Positions 26,123 to 34,577 of a DNA stretch of 55,421 nt are shown in pieces. The first letter of the stretch is position 1; each line of letters opens with the position of its first letter. Below the pieces are notes generated by a model that was given only the letters and a program-made list of their open reading frames with translations, was not told the DNA's origin and did no database searches. Where the stretch lies: contig CAZKWC010000014.1 of NCBI GenBank assembly GCA_964556425.1, forward strand, positions 1 to 55,421, given 5' to 3'. A program made the translations under genes and the position numbers. The stretch comes from JALQUL01 sp964556425 (lineage in GTDB: Bacteria; Pseudomonadota; Gammaproteobacteria; Burkholderiales; Burkholderiaceae_C).

Positions 26123-27007
26123 ATGGAAAGCCAAAAACAAACAACGCAGAATATTTCTGCAGTGAATAAAACTTCTTCTTTACCTATTAGTTTGGAATTT
26201 TTCCCTGCTAAAACAGAAGAAGGTGTGATTAAAATTCGTCAAGTAAGGCATGAGCTATACGCCTTAAATCCAGAGTTTTGCTCCGTTACTTATGGTGCGG
26301 GTGGCTCTACGCAAGATGGTACTTTTTCTGCCGTAGGCGAAATTTTAATTGATGGTAAACAAGCCGCTTCTCACTTCACATGTGTAGGGGCAACCAAGGC
26401 TACCGTAAGGCGAGAACTCAGAACCTTAAGTGATATGGGTTGCAAACGTTTAGTGGTATTGCGGGGTGACTTACCTAGTGGTTATGGCACTGACGGTGAG
26501 TTTGCCTATGCCAACGATTTAGTCGAATTTATACGTGATGAGCGTGGCGATGAATTTTGGATTGAAGTAGCGGCTTACCCTGAAACTCACCCAAGAGCAC
26601 GTACTCCAGATCATGATCTTCATGCCTTTGCTATTAAGGCCAAAAGTGGGGCCAATTCGGCTATTACGCAATATTTTTATAATGCGGACGCCTATTTCCG
26701 CTTTGTCGAAGATGTGCAGCGCTTGGGGGTAAAAATTCCTATCGTGCCAGGTATTATGCCGATTACCAATAGTACACAATTGCTTCATTTTTCCGATATG
26801 TGTGGAGCTGAAATTCCAAGGTGGATTAGACTTCGACTTAATAGTTATGGAGATGACCTCGCTTCTATCAAAGCATTTGGCCTTGATGTGGTGACTGCAC
26901 TTTGTGAGCGTTTAATTGCAGGCGGGATTCCTGCGATTCATTTTTACACCATGAATCAAGTCGCTCCTGTATCGCAGTTATGTGAACGGTTAAACTTGGG
27001 TAAATAA
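26123..27007 (+). CDS. metF: Methylenetetrahydrofolate reductase
   Basis: The 294-residue FAD enzyme reduces 5,10-methylene-THF to 5-methyl-THF, the methyl donor for methionine synthesis. It shows S-L-E-F-F-P-A-K (catalytic Glu near residue 28), S-V-T-Y-G-A-G-G-S-T near 54-63, and H-F-Y-T-M-N-Q near the end. The length matches bacterial MetF. The first 20 residues are Gln/Ser/Thr-rich and precede the domain. AGGAGG lies 8 nt before ATG 26123. It follows tlyA by 40 nt and is probably cotranscribed, so the leader before tlyA would also act on it. With ahcY it links SAH removal to methionine regeneration. Confidence 0.97.
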   Translation: MESQKQTTQNISAVNKTSSLPISLEFFPAKTEEGVIKIRQVRHELYALNPEFCSVTYGAGGSTQDGTFSAVGEILIDGKQAASHFTCVGATKATVRRELRTLSDMGCKRLVVLRGDLPSGYGTDGEFAYANDLVEFIRDERGDEFWIEVAAYPETHPRARTPDHDLHAFAIKAKSGANSAITQYFYNADAYFRFVEDVQRLGVKIPIVPGIMPITNSTQLLHFSDMCGAEIPRWIRLRLNSYGDDLASIKAFGLDVVTALCERLIAGGIPAIHFYTMNQVAPVSQLCERLNLGK

Positions 27008-27018
27008 AATGGCTTTTT

Positions 27019-27058
27019 GGGTTTGAATGAATTGACATAAAGTTGTTCATCCAAACCC
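27019..27058 (+). terminator. Long hairpin after metF
   Basis: A 13-bp stem with one mismatch: GGGTTTGAATGAA (27019-27031) with TTCATCCAAACCC (27046-27058), and a 14-nt loop. It is 11 nt after the metF stop. No T run follows, so it may stabilise the transcript end rather than terminate on its own. Confidence 0.5.
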
Positions 27059-27097
27059 ATTTCCAATATCAACTATGCACTATTTTTTCCACAAGTC

Positions 27098-27610
27098 ATG
27101 AAAACTCGTTTAGCTCCTGTAGTGGGTAAAGTTCAAATGGCGGCGTTTTGGAACTTGCCAAAATCAGCACAACATTGGCCTTGTACCAAGGGTTCTTTGA
27201 CACAAAAAATTAAGCAAAACGTTAAGCAATTTTCGGTTCAATTAATTCACCAAAAAAAAGTATATTTAAAAATTGCTGGCACTCATAAAACCGAGTGTTA
27301 TTGGGAGCGTCAAGTGGTGTTATGGGGTGATGGTCAAGCCTTAGTTGAAGCAACCACTCATATTAAAGCGGCTTACTGTAGGAAATACTGGCCGTTTTTT
27401 GACAGTTTAGGCACTAAATCTTTAGGTTCACAGTTATTTGTCGATCCTAAAATAAAAAAAGTGCGAATGAAGCCGACTTCCTCTTCACAAATCAAAAATC
27501 ATCAGTTAATTCAATCCAATGATGTGACTAGGCACTCACGTTTTACAAGAGGACAAGGGCAACTCGATTTATTTGAAACTTTTTTGCCCGCCATTTATTT
27601 ATTGAAGTAA
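27098..27610 (+). CDS. ubiC: Chorismate--pyruvate lyase UbiC
   Basis: The 170-residue product aligns by eye with UbiC, which makes 4-hydroxybenzoate and pyruvate from chorismate, the first ubiquinone step. W-P-C-T-K-G-S-L-T-Q fits the N-terminal W-L-x-x-x-x-S-M-T. Y-W-E-R-Q-V-V-L contains Arg71, which corresponds to catalytic Arg76 of E. coli. L-G-T-K-S-L-G-S-Q-L-F matches the product-binding loop. R-x-S-R-F...E-T-F-L-P contains Glu160, which corresponds to E. coli Glu155. It stands apart from the other ubi genes of the window and from ubiA, between metF and a convergent eptA-like gene. Confidence 0.85.
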   Translation: MKTRLAPVVGKVQMAAFWNLPKSAQHWPCTKGSLTQKIKQNVKQFSVQLIHQKKVYLKIAGTHKTECYWERQVVLWGDGQALVEATTHIKAAYCRKYWPFFDSLGTKSLGSQLFVDPKIKKVRMKPTSSSQIKNHQLIQSNDVTRHSRFTRGQGQLDLFETFLPAIYLLK

Positions 27611-27634
27611 GCGCTAGCCTTGATCACGAATTAT

Positions 27635-29278
27635 TCATTTTGTACAAGTCGAATAAATATCCAGAGGCTTTTGATATTCTTTAGTTTGTATATTCATTAA
27701 GCCTAAAACCGAATGGAATAAATAATCATGACTGAGTTTTTGATCCGTTATTTTATTCAGACATTTTTGATCAATGCCTCTTTGTTTTTGAAATTCAGGA
27801 GCTAACCAAGTAATCCAAGGAACCTTTTTTTGGACACTGGGTGCAATGGCATATGGCAGCCCATGCAGATAAATATTATTTTCGCCTAATGATTCACCAT
27901 GATCAGACAAATACACCATGGACATGGCATATTGATCTTTTCGTGCTTTTTGCCATTCTATGGTTTGGTGTAAAAAGTGATCTAAATAAATAATCGAATT
28001 ATCATAGGCATTAATGAGTTCCTGTTTTTTGCATTCTTGTAAAACATTGCTAGTGCACTCAGGTAAAAATGGTTTCAAAGTATTTGGACTTCTTTTATAG
28101 TAGGCAGGACCGTGACTGCCCATTTGGTGTAGCACTATCACAATGCCTTTTTTTCTTTGTTCTGCCGGAAGTAATTTGATTTTTTCATCCAAATCTTTTA
28201 GCATGATCTCATCTAAACAAGTACCTGTTGTACAGAGTTGCTCGTCTTTTAAATCAGCTGTCTCATAGGTGGGTATGCGTGCACAATTTTTCTTACACCC
28301 TGATTGATTATCAATCCAAATAACACCCATTCCTACTTTTGTAAAAATATCAAGAAAGTTTTCAGAATCATTTTTTCTATTCTCAAACTCTTCTTTACCT
28401 AAAGGTGAAAACATACAAGGTAGTGAGGTTGCCGTACTGGTTCCACAAGACCAAACATTTTTGAAACTACTTATTTCTTGTTGTTGGTAATAATTTTTTA
28501 AATGAGGAGTGGTGGGTTTTGTATAGCCGTTAATTTCTAAATTTCCACTCCTTGCAGTTTCACCAATTACAAGCACCAGCATAGGAGCTAACTTATTATT
28601 CGAATTTGGCTGGATTAAAACCGCGTCTTGACCAATAGCTTGAAAAGGTTTTTTAGTAGTGAATAATGGTTTGAAACTGATTAGTCCTAAACCATAAATC
28701 GTATTGAGTGGGGTAATTAAAAAACGAATATGGGGTTGGTTTCGCATGAGTGATGCAAAATCTTGATAGACTGCAAATACACTTAAAAATGCGACTAATA
28801 AACTTATTACAAATACAAGAATATTTTCAGTGATATTTTTTAGCACCGATTTCTTTTGGATTTTGAATTTCCAAACCAAAATACTAGGCACTATTCCTAA
28901 GGCAAAAACGGTTGCCAATAATTTCCAACTTAATAAATCATGGCTTTCTTTAACATCAGTTTGAAAGACATTAATCAACATGTCATCATCAATCACAATG
29001 CCATAGGTCACCATAAAATAGCAACCTAATGCGGTGGCCATTAAAAGAACTATAAACAAGATTTTGGCTATTTTGGGCCAAATCACTAAACTTAAAAAAC
29101 TCGCTACAAGCCCTGCAATAACAAAAAATGTACCAATCGTAAAAGTAACACCTCTTAATCCTAAATTAGGCAAAAACCTAAAAAAATCAGACCAAAAAGC
29201 CCAGTTTCCAACACTTGAAATAAATAATGTCACTAATAAAATGAGCATCCATCGGGTGGTCGGAAATGTAAACTTCAT
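27635..29278 (-). CDS. eptA: Lipid A phosphoethanolamine transferase (EptA family)
   Basis: The 547-residue inner-membrane enzyme has N-terminal membrane segments at about 10-28, 43-66, 72-93, 119-137 and 152-172. A periplasmic sulfatase-like domain follows. The metal and nucleophile residues are Glu240 (G-E-T-A-R) and Thr280 (C-G-T-S-T-A-T-S-L-P-C-M), with Asp459-His460 (S-D-H-G-E-S-L-G-E). Glu240 and Thr280 have the same numbers as in Neisseria EptA by recollection. Cysteine pairs typical of the family are present. Such enzymes add phosphoethanolamine to lipid A and reduce polymyxin binding. No PmrA-like site was found upstream, and there is no sign of mobility nearby, so it looks like a native chromosomal gene. 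Confidence 0.93.
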   Translation of the reverse strand: MKFTFPTTRWMLILLVTLFISSVGNWAFWSDFFRFLPNLGLRGVTFTIGTFFVIAGLVASFLSLVIWPKIAKILFIVLLMATALGCYFMVTYGIVIDDDMLINVFQTDVKESHDLLSWKLLATVFALGIVPSILVWKFKIQKKSVLKNITENILVFVISLLVAFLSVFAVYQDFASLMRNQPHIRFLITPLNTIYGLGLISFKPLFTTKKPFQAIGQDAVLIQPNSNNKLAPMLVLVIGETARSGNLEINGYTKPTTPHLKNYYQQQEISSFKNVWSCGTSTATSLPCMFSPLGKEEFENRKNDSENFLDIFTKVGMGVIWIDNQSGCKKNCARIPTYETADLKDEQLCTTGTCLDEIMLKDLDEKIKLLPAEQRKKGIVIVLHQMGSHGPAYYKRSPNTLKPFLPECTSNVLQECKKQELINAYDNSIIYLDHFLHQTIEWQKARKDQYAMSMVYLSDHGESLGENNIYLHGLPYAIAPSVQKKVPWITWLAPEFQKQRGIDQKCLNKITDQKLSHDYLFHSVLGLMNIQTKEYQKPLDIYSTCTK

Positions 29279-29468
29279 TTGATCGGCGCTTTTAAAATGG
29301 TTAATGGACTTATGAATAAAAGAAAGACCTTGCCCACAAAATGGCTAGACTTAGGAGACCTTGGCAATAGAGCCCTTTAACATTTTGAGAACATGAATAA
29401 ACGCCAGCTATGAAAACTGTTTAATGCAAGACTCACTATGCCACAATATTTTAATAAACAGGTAGGCC

Positions 29469-29531
29469 AAAAAAATGTCATCCAATTGTATGCTGAGTCT
29501 AAGAACTCAATATTCAATTTGAATGACATTT
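29469..29531 (-). terminator. Terminator of the dnaJ transcript
   Basis: Perfect 9-bp arms AAATGTCAT (29473-29481) and ATGACATTT (29523-29531) enclose a 41-nt region with further partial pairing. On the minus strand a run of seven T (29475-29469) ends the structure. It is 18 nt beyond the dnaJ stop. Confidence 0.65.
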
Positions 29532-29548
29532 ACCAAACAGACAAAAAT

Positions 29549-30691
29549 TTAAGCAAAAAACTTTTTCAATTTGTCAGTCCAAGAGTCACCACTAGGTTGA
29601 TGTTTGGAGCCACCTTTTTTAAGCGACTCGTCTAGCTCTTTTAATAATTTACGCTGATGTTCTGTGAGTTTGACGGGAGTTTCAATGCTGATATGGCAAT
29701 ATAAATCACCAGGCATACTAGAGCGTACACCTTTTATGCCTTTACCACGCAATCTAAATTGTTTGCCAAACTGAGTACCTTCAGGAATATCGATAGCAGC
29801 CTTACCTGACAAGGTGGGAACTTCAATTTCACCACCAAGGGCAGCCGTAATCATGCTAATTGGCACAGTGCAATGTAGGTCGTCATCGTCACGCTCAAAA
29901 ATATCATGTTTTTTGAGTCGAATTTCAATGAATAAATCGCCAGGAGGACCACCATTGGTTCCTGGTTCGCCATTGCCTGTACTACGAATTCTCATTCCAT
30001 CATCAATACCTGCAGGAATTTTGACTTCAAGCGTTTTGTTATTCTTGATTTTGCCAACACCCATACACACATTACATGGGTCAGGAATATATTTACCAGT
30101 GCCTTTACAGGTTGGGCAGGTTTGTTGCACCGAGAAAAACCCTTGGCGCATTTGTACCTGACCGTGGCCTTGGCAAGTATGACAAGTAGTAGCCTGTGTG
30201 CCAGGTTTAGCACCACTGCCATGACAGTTGCTACACTCATCCCAGCTTGGTACTCTAATTTGACTGTCTTTACCACTTGCTGCTTCCTCAAGGGTAATTT
30301 CCATGGCATAACTTAAATCATTGCCACGATAGACTTGACGACCACCGCCACCGCCTCGACGACCACCACCAAAGATATCGCCAAATATATCGCCAAAGGC
30401 GTCGCCAAAACCACCAAAACCTTCAGCGCCGCCAGCACCACCACGCATATTAGGATCGACTCCAGCATGGCCGTATTGGTCATAGGCAGCTCTTTTTTCT
30501 TTATCCGACAAAATGGCATTAGCTTCGTTAATTTCTTTAAATTTGGCTTCTGCCACTTTGGCATTTTCCCCTTGATTTCTATCGGGGTGATGCTTCATCG
30601 CTAGTTTGCGATAAGCTTTTTTAATATCTTCGTCTGAAGCAGTACGTGAAACTCCTAAAGTTTCATAAAAATCTTTTTTTGTGGTTGGCAT
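29549..30691 (-). CDS. dnaJ: Chaperone DnaJ
   Basis: The 380-residue type I Hsp40 stimulates the DnaK ATPase and delivers clients. The J domain (1-70) has the H-P-D tripeptide near 36-38. A Gly/Phe-rich linker of about 70-125 follows. Four C-x-x-C-x-G-x-G zinc repeats lie between about 152 and 220 (C-S-N-C-H-G-S-G, C-H-T-C-Q-G-H-G, C-P-T-C-K-G-T-G, C-N-V-C-M-G-V-G), then the C-terminal client-binding region. It follows dnaK in the same direction, separated by 113 bp with two hairpins. Confidence 0.98.
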   Translation of the reverse strand: MPTTKKDFYETLGVSRTASDEDIKKAYRKLAMKHHPDRNQGENAKVAEAKFKEINEANAILSDKEKRAAYDQYGHAGVDPNMRGGAGGAEGFGGFGDAFGDIFGDIFGGGRRGGGGGRQVYRGNDLSYAMEITLEEAASGKDSQIRVPSWDECSNCHGSGAKPGTQATTCHTCQGHGQVQMRQGFFSVQQTCPTCKGTGKYIPDPCNVCMGVGKIKNNKTLEVKIPAGIDDGMRIRSTGNGEPGTNGGPPGDLFIEIRLKKHDIFERDDDDLHCTVPISMITAALGGEIEVPTLSGKAAIDIPEGTQFGKQFRLRGKGIKGVRSSMPGDLYCHISIETPVKLTEHQRKLLKELDESLKKGGSKHQPSGDSWTDKLKKFFA

Positions 30692-30722
30692 AGTAGATGT
30701 GATCTAGGGCGTTCAAACAAAT

Positions 30723-30794
30723 CAGCGCAAGTCGGTTTGGAACCGCTTGCGCTGTGCTGAAAAGCGGGCCTCTATTGATAATAATGAATAGAGG
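30723..30794 (-). other. Two strong hairpins between dnaK and dnaJ
   Basis: Hairpin one pairs 8 bp perfectly (30769-30776 with 30787-30794) just after the dnaK stop. Hairpin two pairs CAGCGCAAG (30723-30731) with CTTGCGCTG (30746-30754), plus an inner 5-bp stem CGGTT/AACCG. Neither is followed by a proper T run on the minus strand. They may act as processing sites or partial terminators that set the DnaK to DnaJ ratio. Confidence 0.6.
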
Positions 30795-30804
30795 ACATCA
30801 TCTT

Positions 30805-32745
30805 TTATTGGTCTTTTTTAACTTCTTTGACTTCAGCATCAACAACATTGTCGTCATCAGCTTTAGCATTAGCAGCATTTCCTGCTGCGCTAGCGGCTGC
30901 GCCTGTTGCGGCTTGGTCAGCTTGCATATCAGCGTACATTTTTTCGCCTAATTTTTGTGAGGCTTCCATGAGTGCTGTGTTTTTAGCTTCAATGACGTTT
31001 TTGTCAGAGTCATTTAAAACAGCTTCAAGGTCTTTGATAGCGGCTTCGATTTTCTCTTTTTCACCCGCTTCTAATTTATCACCATATTCGCCTAGTGATT
31101 TTTTCACGCTGTGAACTGTCGCTTCTGCTTGATTTTTAGCTTGAACGAGTTCGAGTTTAATTTTGTCTTCGGCTGCATTGATTTCAGCGTCTTTGACCAT
31201 TTGCTCGATTTCAGACTCACTTAAACCAGAGTTCGCTTTAATGGTAATTTTATTCTCTTTACCAGTACCTTTATCTTTTGCTGCTACATGCAAGATGCCG
31301 TTGGAGTCAATGTCAAAAGTCACTTCAATTTGTGGAATACCACGTGGTGATGGTGGAATACCTTCGAGGTTAAATTCACCTAATGCTTTATTACCGGCTG
31401 CAATTTCACGCTCACCTTGGTAAACCTTAATAGTTACCGCAGGTTGGTTATCATCAGCAGTACTAAATGTTTGTGCATGCTTGGTTGGGATAGTGGTATT
31501 TTTCTTAATCATTTTGGTCATTACACCGCCCATGGTTTCAATACCAAGAGACAATGGAGTAACATCCAATAACAATACATCGGTACGGTCACCAGATAAA
31601 ACCTGACCCTGAATAGCTGCACCTACTGCAACTGCTTCGTCTGGGTTAACGTCTTTACGTGGTTCTTTACCAAAAAACTCTTTTACTTTCTCTTGCACTT
31701 TTGGCATACGGGTCATACCACCCACCAAAATCACATCATGAATTTCAGAAGCGGTTAAACCTGAATCTTTCAGTGCAGTGCGGCATGGAGCAATTGTGCG
31801 CTCAATTAACTCTTCAACTAAAGCTTCTAATTTAGAGCGAGTGAGTTTAATATTTAAATGCTTAGGACCGCTTGCGTCAGCAGTAATGTAAGGCAAGTTG
31901 ATGTCAGTTTGAGCACTGCTAGAGAGCTCAATTTTCGCTTTTTCAGCCGCTTCTTTTAAGCGTTGTAATGCCAAAACATCTTTGGATAAGTCAACACCTT
32001 GTTCTTTTTTGAACTCGGCAATGATATGGTCAATAATGCGTTGGTCAAAGTCTTCACCACCCAAGAAGGTGTCGCCATTGGTAGATAAAACTTCAAATTG
32101 TTTTTCACCGTCAAGGTCTGCAATTTCAATAATAGAGACGTCAAAAGTACCACCGCCCAAGTCATAAACTGCAATCTTGCGATCGCCTTTTTCTTGCTTG
32201 TCCATACCGAAAGCCAAAGCCGCAGCGGTAGGTTCGTTAATAATACGTTTAACATCCAGACCAGCAATTCGACCGGCGTCTTTGGTGGCTTGACGTTGTG
32301 CATCGTTAAAATAAGCAGGCACAGTAATAACTGCTTCAGTCACTTCCTCACCAAGATAATCTTCGGCTGTTTTTTTCATTTTGCGAAGAATATCAGCACT
32401 TACTTGTTGTGGTGCCATTTTTTTGCCACGTACTTCAACCCATGCGTCGCCGTTGTCAGCTGCAGCAATGGTGTAAGGCATTAAATCGATGTCTTTTTGG
32501 ACTTCTTTTTCAGTGAATTTGCGACCAATTAAACGCTTAACAGCGTATAAGGTGTTGCGTGGATTAGTCACTGCTTGACGTTTAGCAGATGCTCCAACTA
32601 ATACTTCGCCATCTTCTTGATAAGCAATAATAGAAGGGGTTGTGCGTGCACCTTCTGCATTTTCGATAACTTTGGCAGTGTTGCCTTCCATCACAGCAAC
32701 GCAGCTGTTGGTAGTTCCTAAGTCAATACCGATCATTTTTCCCAT
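30805..32745 (-). CDS. dnaK: Chaperone DnaK (Hsp70)
   Basis: The 646-residue Hsp70 begins M-G-K-M-I-G-I-D-L-G-T-T-N-S-C-V-A, the phosphate-1 loop. It contains V-Y-D-L-G-G-G-T-F-D-V-S and I-L-V-G-G-M-T-R-M-P in the nucleotide domain, the linker D-V-L-L-L-D-V-T-P-L, and an Ala-rich tail ending E-V-K-E-V-K-K-D-Q. GGAG lies 7 nt before the ATG. It sits between grpE and dnaJ, as usual. It assists folding and cooperates with DnaJ and GrpE. No separate heat-shock promoter was clear before it, so it probably depends on the grpE promoter. Confidence 0.99.
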   Translation of the reverse strand: MGKMIGIDLGTTNSCVAVMEGNTAKVIENAEGARTTPSIIAYQEDGEVLVGASAKRQAVTNPRNTLYAVKRLIGRKFTEKEVQKDIDLMPYTIAAADNGDAWVEVRGKKMAPQQVSADILRKMKKTAEDYLGEEVTEAVITVPAYFNDAQRQATKDAGRIAGLDVKRIINEPTAAALAFGMDKQEKGDRKIAVYDLGGGTFDVSIIEIADLDGEKQFEVLSTNGDTFLGGEDFDQRIIDHIIAEFKKEQGVDLSKDVLALQRLKEAAEKAKIELSSSAQTDINLPYITADASGPKHLNIKLTRSKLEALVEELIERTIAPCRTALKDSGLTASEIHDVILVGGMTRMPKVQEKVKEFFGKEPRKDVNPDEAVAVGAAIQGQVLSGDRTDVLLLDVTPLSLGIETMGGVMTKMIKKNTTIPTKHAQTFSTADDNQPAVTIKVYQGEREIAAGNKALGEFNLEGIPPSPRGIPQIEVTFDIDSNGILHVAAKDKGTGKENKITIKANSGLSESEIEQMVKDAEINAAEDKIKLELVQAKNQAEATVHSVKKSLGEYGDKLEAGEKEKIEAAIKDLEAVLNDSDKNVIEAKNTALMEASQKLGEKMYADMQADQAATGAAASAAGNAANAKADDDNVVDAEVKEVKKDQ

Positions 32746-32896
32746 GAGTAACTCCAGTGGATAATTTATTTAATAAGTTTTAAGTTGTGCTTCTTTTCAA
32801 ACAAGACTGCTCAGAAGCGTTAAAGATTAGTTAGGTCTGTTTTGCTTTTTTTCAATACTTAGTTTAAAAATTTAGTAGAAAAAATTAGTAAGCAAG

Positions 32897-33460
32897 TTAT
32901 TTGGGTGCAGCCACCATGACTAAAGCTGGGCGTAATACGCGGTCTGCGATGGTATAACCTTTTTGCAATACAGAAACAATGGTATTGGCTTCTTGGTCGG
33001 CTGGTACCATTGAAATAGCTTGGTGCAAATTAGGATCAAATTTACTTGCTACAGCAGGGTCAATAGCGATTACTTTATTGCGTTCAAGAGCCGACTTAAG
33101 TTGCCTAAGTGTGGCATCAGCACCTTCTCGAATTTGTTCGATACTCGCTTCTTTAATAGCTAAACCTGCTTCAAGGCTGTCGCATACAGGAAGCATGCTT
33201 TCGGCAAACGCTTCTACTGCAAATTTTCGTGCTTTAGCAATTTCTTCGTCTGCACGGCGTCTTGCGTTTTGCACATCGGCGACTGAGCGTAAAAATTGGT
33301 CTTGTAATTCAGCCACTTTTGCTTGTAATTCTTGCATTTGTGCTTGAGTTTGCTCGTGATCGCTTACTTCATTCGCAGTTTGGCTAGTTGCATTATTTTG
33401 TGCTGAATTTTCTTGACCTACTTGGGCTTCAGCATTTTGGTGTGTGTTTTGTTCAGACAT
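32897..33460 (-). CDS. grpE: Nucleotide exchange factor GrpE
   Basis: The 187-residue protein releases ADP from DnaK. It has an acidic Gln/Asn-rich N-terminus (M-S-E-Q-N-T-H-Q), a long coiled coil (Q-A-Q-M-Q-E-L-Q-A-K-V-A-E-L) and the conserved beta domain ending V-L-Q-K-G-Y-T-I-A-D-R-V-L-R-P-A-L-V-M-V. I choose ATG 33460. The longer frame starting at 33505 overlaps the sigma-32-like -10 element, so its start would lie upstream of the mRNA start; M-S-E-Q is also a usual family N-terminus. It heads the grpE-dnaK-dnaJ set. Confidence 0.93.
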   Translation of the reverse strand: MSEQNTHQNAEAQVGQENSAQNNATSQTANEVSDHEQTQAQMQELQAKVAELQDQFLRSVADVQNARRRADEEIAKARKFAVEAFAESMLPVCDSLEAGLAIKEASIEQIREGADATLRQLKSALERNKVIAIDPAVASKFDPNLHQAISMVPADQEANTIVSVLQKGYTIADRVLRPALVMVAAPK

Positions 33461-33490
33461 ATCATTAAGTTGGAAAGTCAATCTCCCTAA

Positions 33491-33524
33491 TGAAATAAGG
33501 GTCATATGCCTTATTTCAAGGGTG
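33491..33524 (-). promoter_or_regulatory. Sigma-32-like heat-shock promoter of grpE within a perfect inverted repeat
   Basis: Read on the minus strand, CACCCTTGAAA (33524-33514) matches the RpoH -35 consensus. CCCTTATTTC (33501-33492) resembles the -10 element, with a spacer of 12-13 nt. The same bases form a perfect inverted repeat, TGAAATAAGG (33491-33500) and CCTTATTTCA (33509-33518), with an 8-bp spacer. The repeat is not the CIRCE sequence bound by HrcA. Transcription would start inside the longer grpE frame, which supports the start at 33460. Confidence 0.65.
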
Positions 33525-34021
33525 AAAAAAAGTTAAATAAAAAAAACTGTAAGGATAGGTGTTTCTAAAGGCCTGTGCTAACGGGACCTTATGACAAATT
33601 ACAGTAAAGATGAGTTAAAAAAGCAGTCGCCCACCTCAAGGGTAGGCCGTCATAGTAGGTGTTGCGACCAATTATTCAGCGGATTTTGATACCAATTGCC
33701 AAAACTATGGGAAAAAAGCCAACAAAATAACTTATTCAAGTTCTTGCCATGAATGCAGTTTATAAACATGTTGCAGCTTATAAAAAAACAAAAGGCGAAA
33801 CAAATACGCATTAAAAGGTAGTTTTAATTGAGTCCCACTCTTTCATTCAGAACTGAAGTTGCTTAGTTTTCCAATCTATATAAGCGCTTATAAGGCGGCA
33901 TCATTCAATTAAGTTGAGCACGCCTATTAATTAAATGTGGTTGGCAAATACGATCGTGTGACCTTAACTTCAATATGATGGTTTACTATTCAATACCAGC
34001 TTGTAATTGTAATCAAGGAGT
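33525..34021. other. Intergenic region between grpE promoter and the FKBP terminator
   Basis: About 500 bp without a convincing gene. It holds a perfect 14-bp palindrome, TATAAGCGCTTATA (33879-33892), and an imperfect stem with arms GTCGC (33626-33630) and GCGAC (33664-33668), plus ACCT/AGGT inside. A 32-codon ORF at 33590-33688 has no family resemblance. Nothing else was identified. Confidence 0.4.
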
Positions 34022-34056
34022 TATAAAAAATAAAAACCTCCATAAATGAGGAGGTT
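34022..34056 (-). terminator. Rho-independent terminator after the FKBP gene
   Basis: A perfect 7-bp stem, AACCTCC (34035-34041) with GGAGGTT (34050-34056), and an 8-nt loop. On the minus strand TTTTTATTTTTTATAA follows. It is 60 nt past the FKBP stop. Confidence 0.88.
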
Positions 34057-34115
34057 AAAACTAATTTATAACTGTTCTTTGCTTAAGCTTGTGCTTATCG
34101 AAAGACCTATTTTGA

Positions 34116-34463
34116 TCAAACTGCTAATAATTCAACATCAAACTTTAAAGTTGCATTGGGTGGAATAACGCCGCCCGCACCGCGTGCGCCGTAACCTAAG
34201 TTGGCGGGAATAATGAGGGTGCGAGCACCACCTACAGCCATACCCGCAACACCTTCGTCCCAGCCTGCAATCACTTGACCAGCACCCAAAGCAAAGCTAA
34301 ATGGGGTTCCGCGGTCTTTGCTAGAATCAAATTTAGCACCTTGTTGACCGTCGTTATAAAGCCAACCAGTGTAGTGAACTTGTACACGGTGACCTTTTTG
34401 GGCAATAGCGCCTGTACCCACTTGAGTGTCCAAATATTGCAAACCAGATGAAGTAGTGATCAT
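34116..34463 (-). CDS. FKBP-type peptidyl-prolyl cis-trans isomerase
   Basis: The 115-residue protein is a single FKBP domain: V-Q-V-H-Y-T-G-W-L, then F-D-S-S, then P-F-S-F-A-L-G-A-G-Q-V-I-A-G-W-D-E-G-V-A-G-M, then L-G-Y-G-A-R-G-A-G-G-V-I-P-P-N-A-T-L. It catalyses proline isomerisation in the cytoplasm; no signal peptide is present. I start at ATG 34463 (M-I-T-T-S-S-G-L-Q-Y) because AAGGA lies 7 nt upstream and homologues start there. The frame extends 27 residues further but lacks a ribosome-binding site. It is monocistronic with a strong terminator. Confidence 0.93.
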   Translation of the reverse strand: MITTSSGLQYLDTQVGTGAIAQKGHRVQVHYTGWLYNDGQQGAKFDSSKDRGTPFSFALGAGQVIAGWDEGVAGMAVGGARTLIIPANLGYGARGAGGVIPPNATLKFDVELLAV

Positions 34464-34577
34464 TTTTTTCCTTAAAAAGCTTAGTAATGAAGTCGTTTCA
34501 TAATAAATACGCTTGCTTAAGATTGTACCAACTTGCTTGAACAAACTCAGGGCTAGGCTTATTAATGAAATGAAAAA

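Noticed and set aside
29438..29635. 65-codon plus-strand ORF at the end of dnaJ
   Set aside because: It runs through the dnaJ terminator and into the dnaJ coding end on the other strand, with no family match.
33461..33505. Upstream extension of grpE to ATG 33505
   Set aside because: The frame overlaps the -10 region of the sigma-32-like promoter, so its start codon would not be on the mRNA.
33491..33518. CIRCE element at grpE
   Set aside because: The half-sites TGAAATAAGG and CCTTATTTCA do not match the CIRCE half-site TTAGCACTC, so HrcA control is not supported.
33590..33688. 32-codon ORF upstream of grpE
   Set aside because: Too short, no clear ribosome-binding site, and it crosses an inverted repeat. 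Nothing in the product is recognisable.
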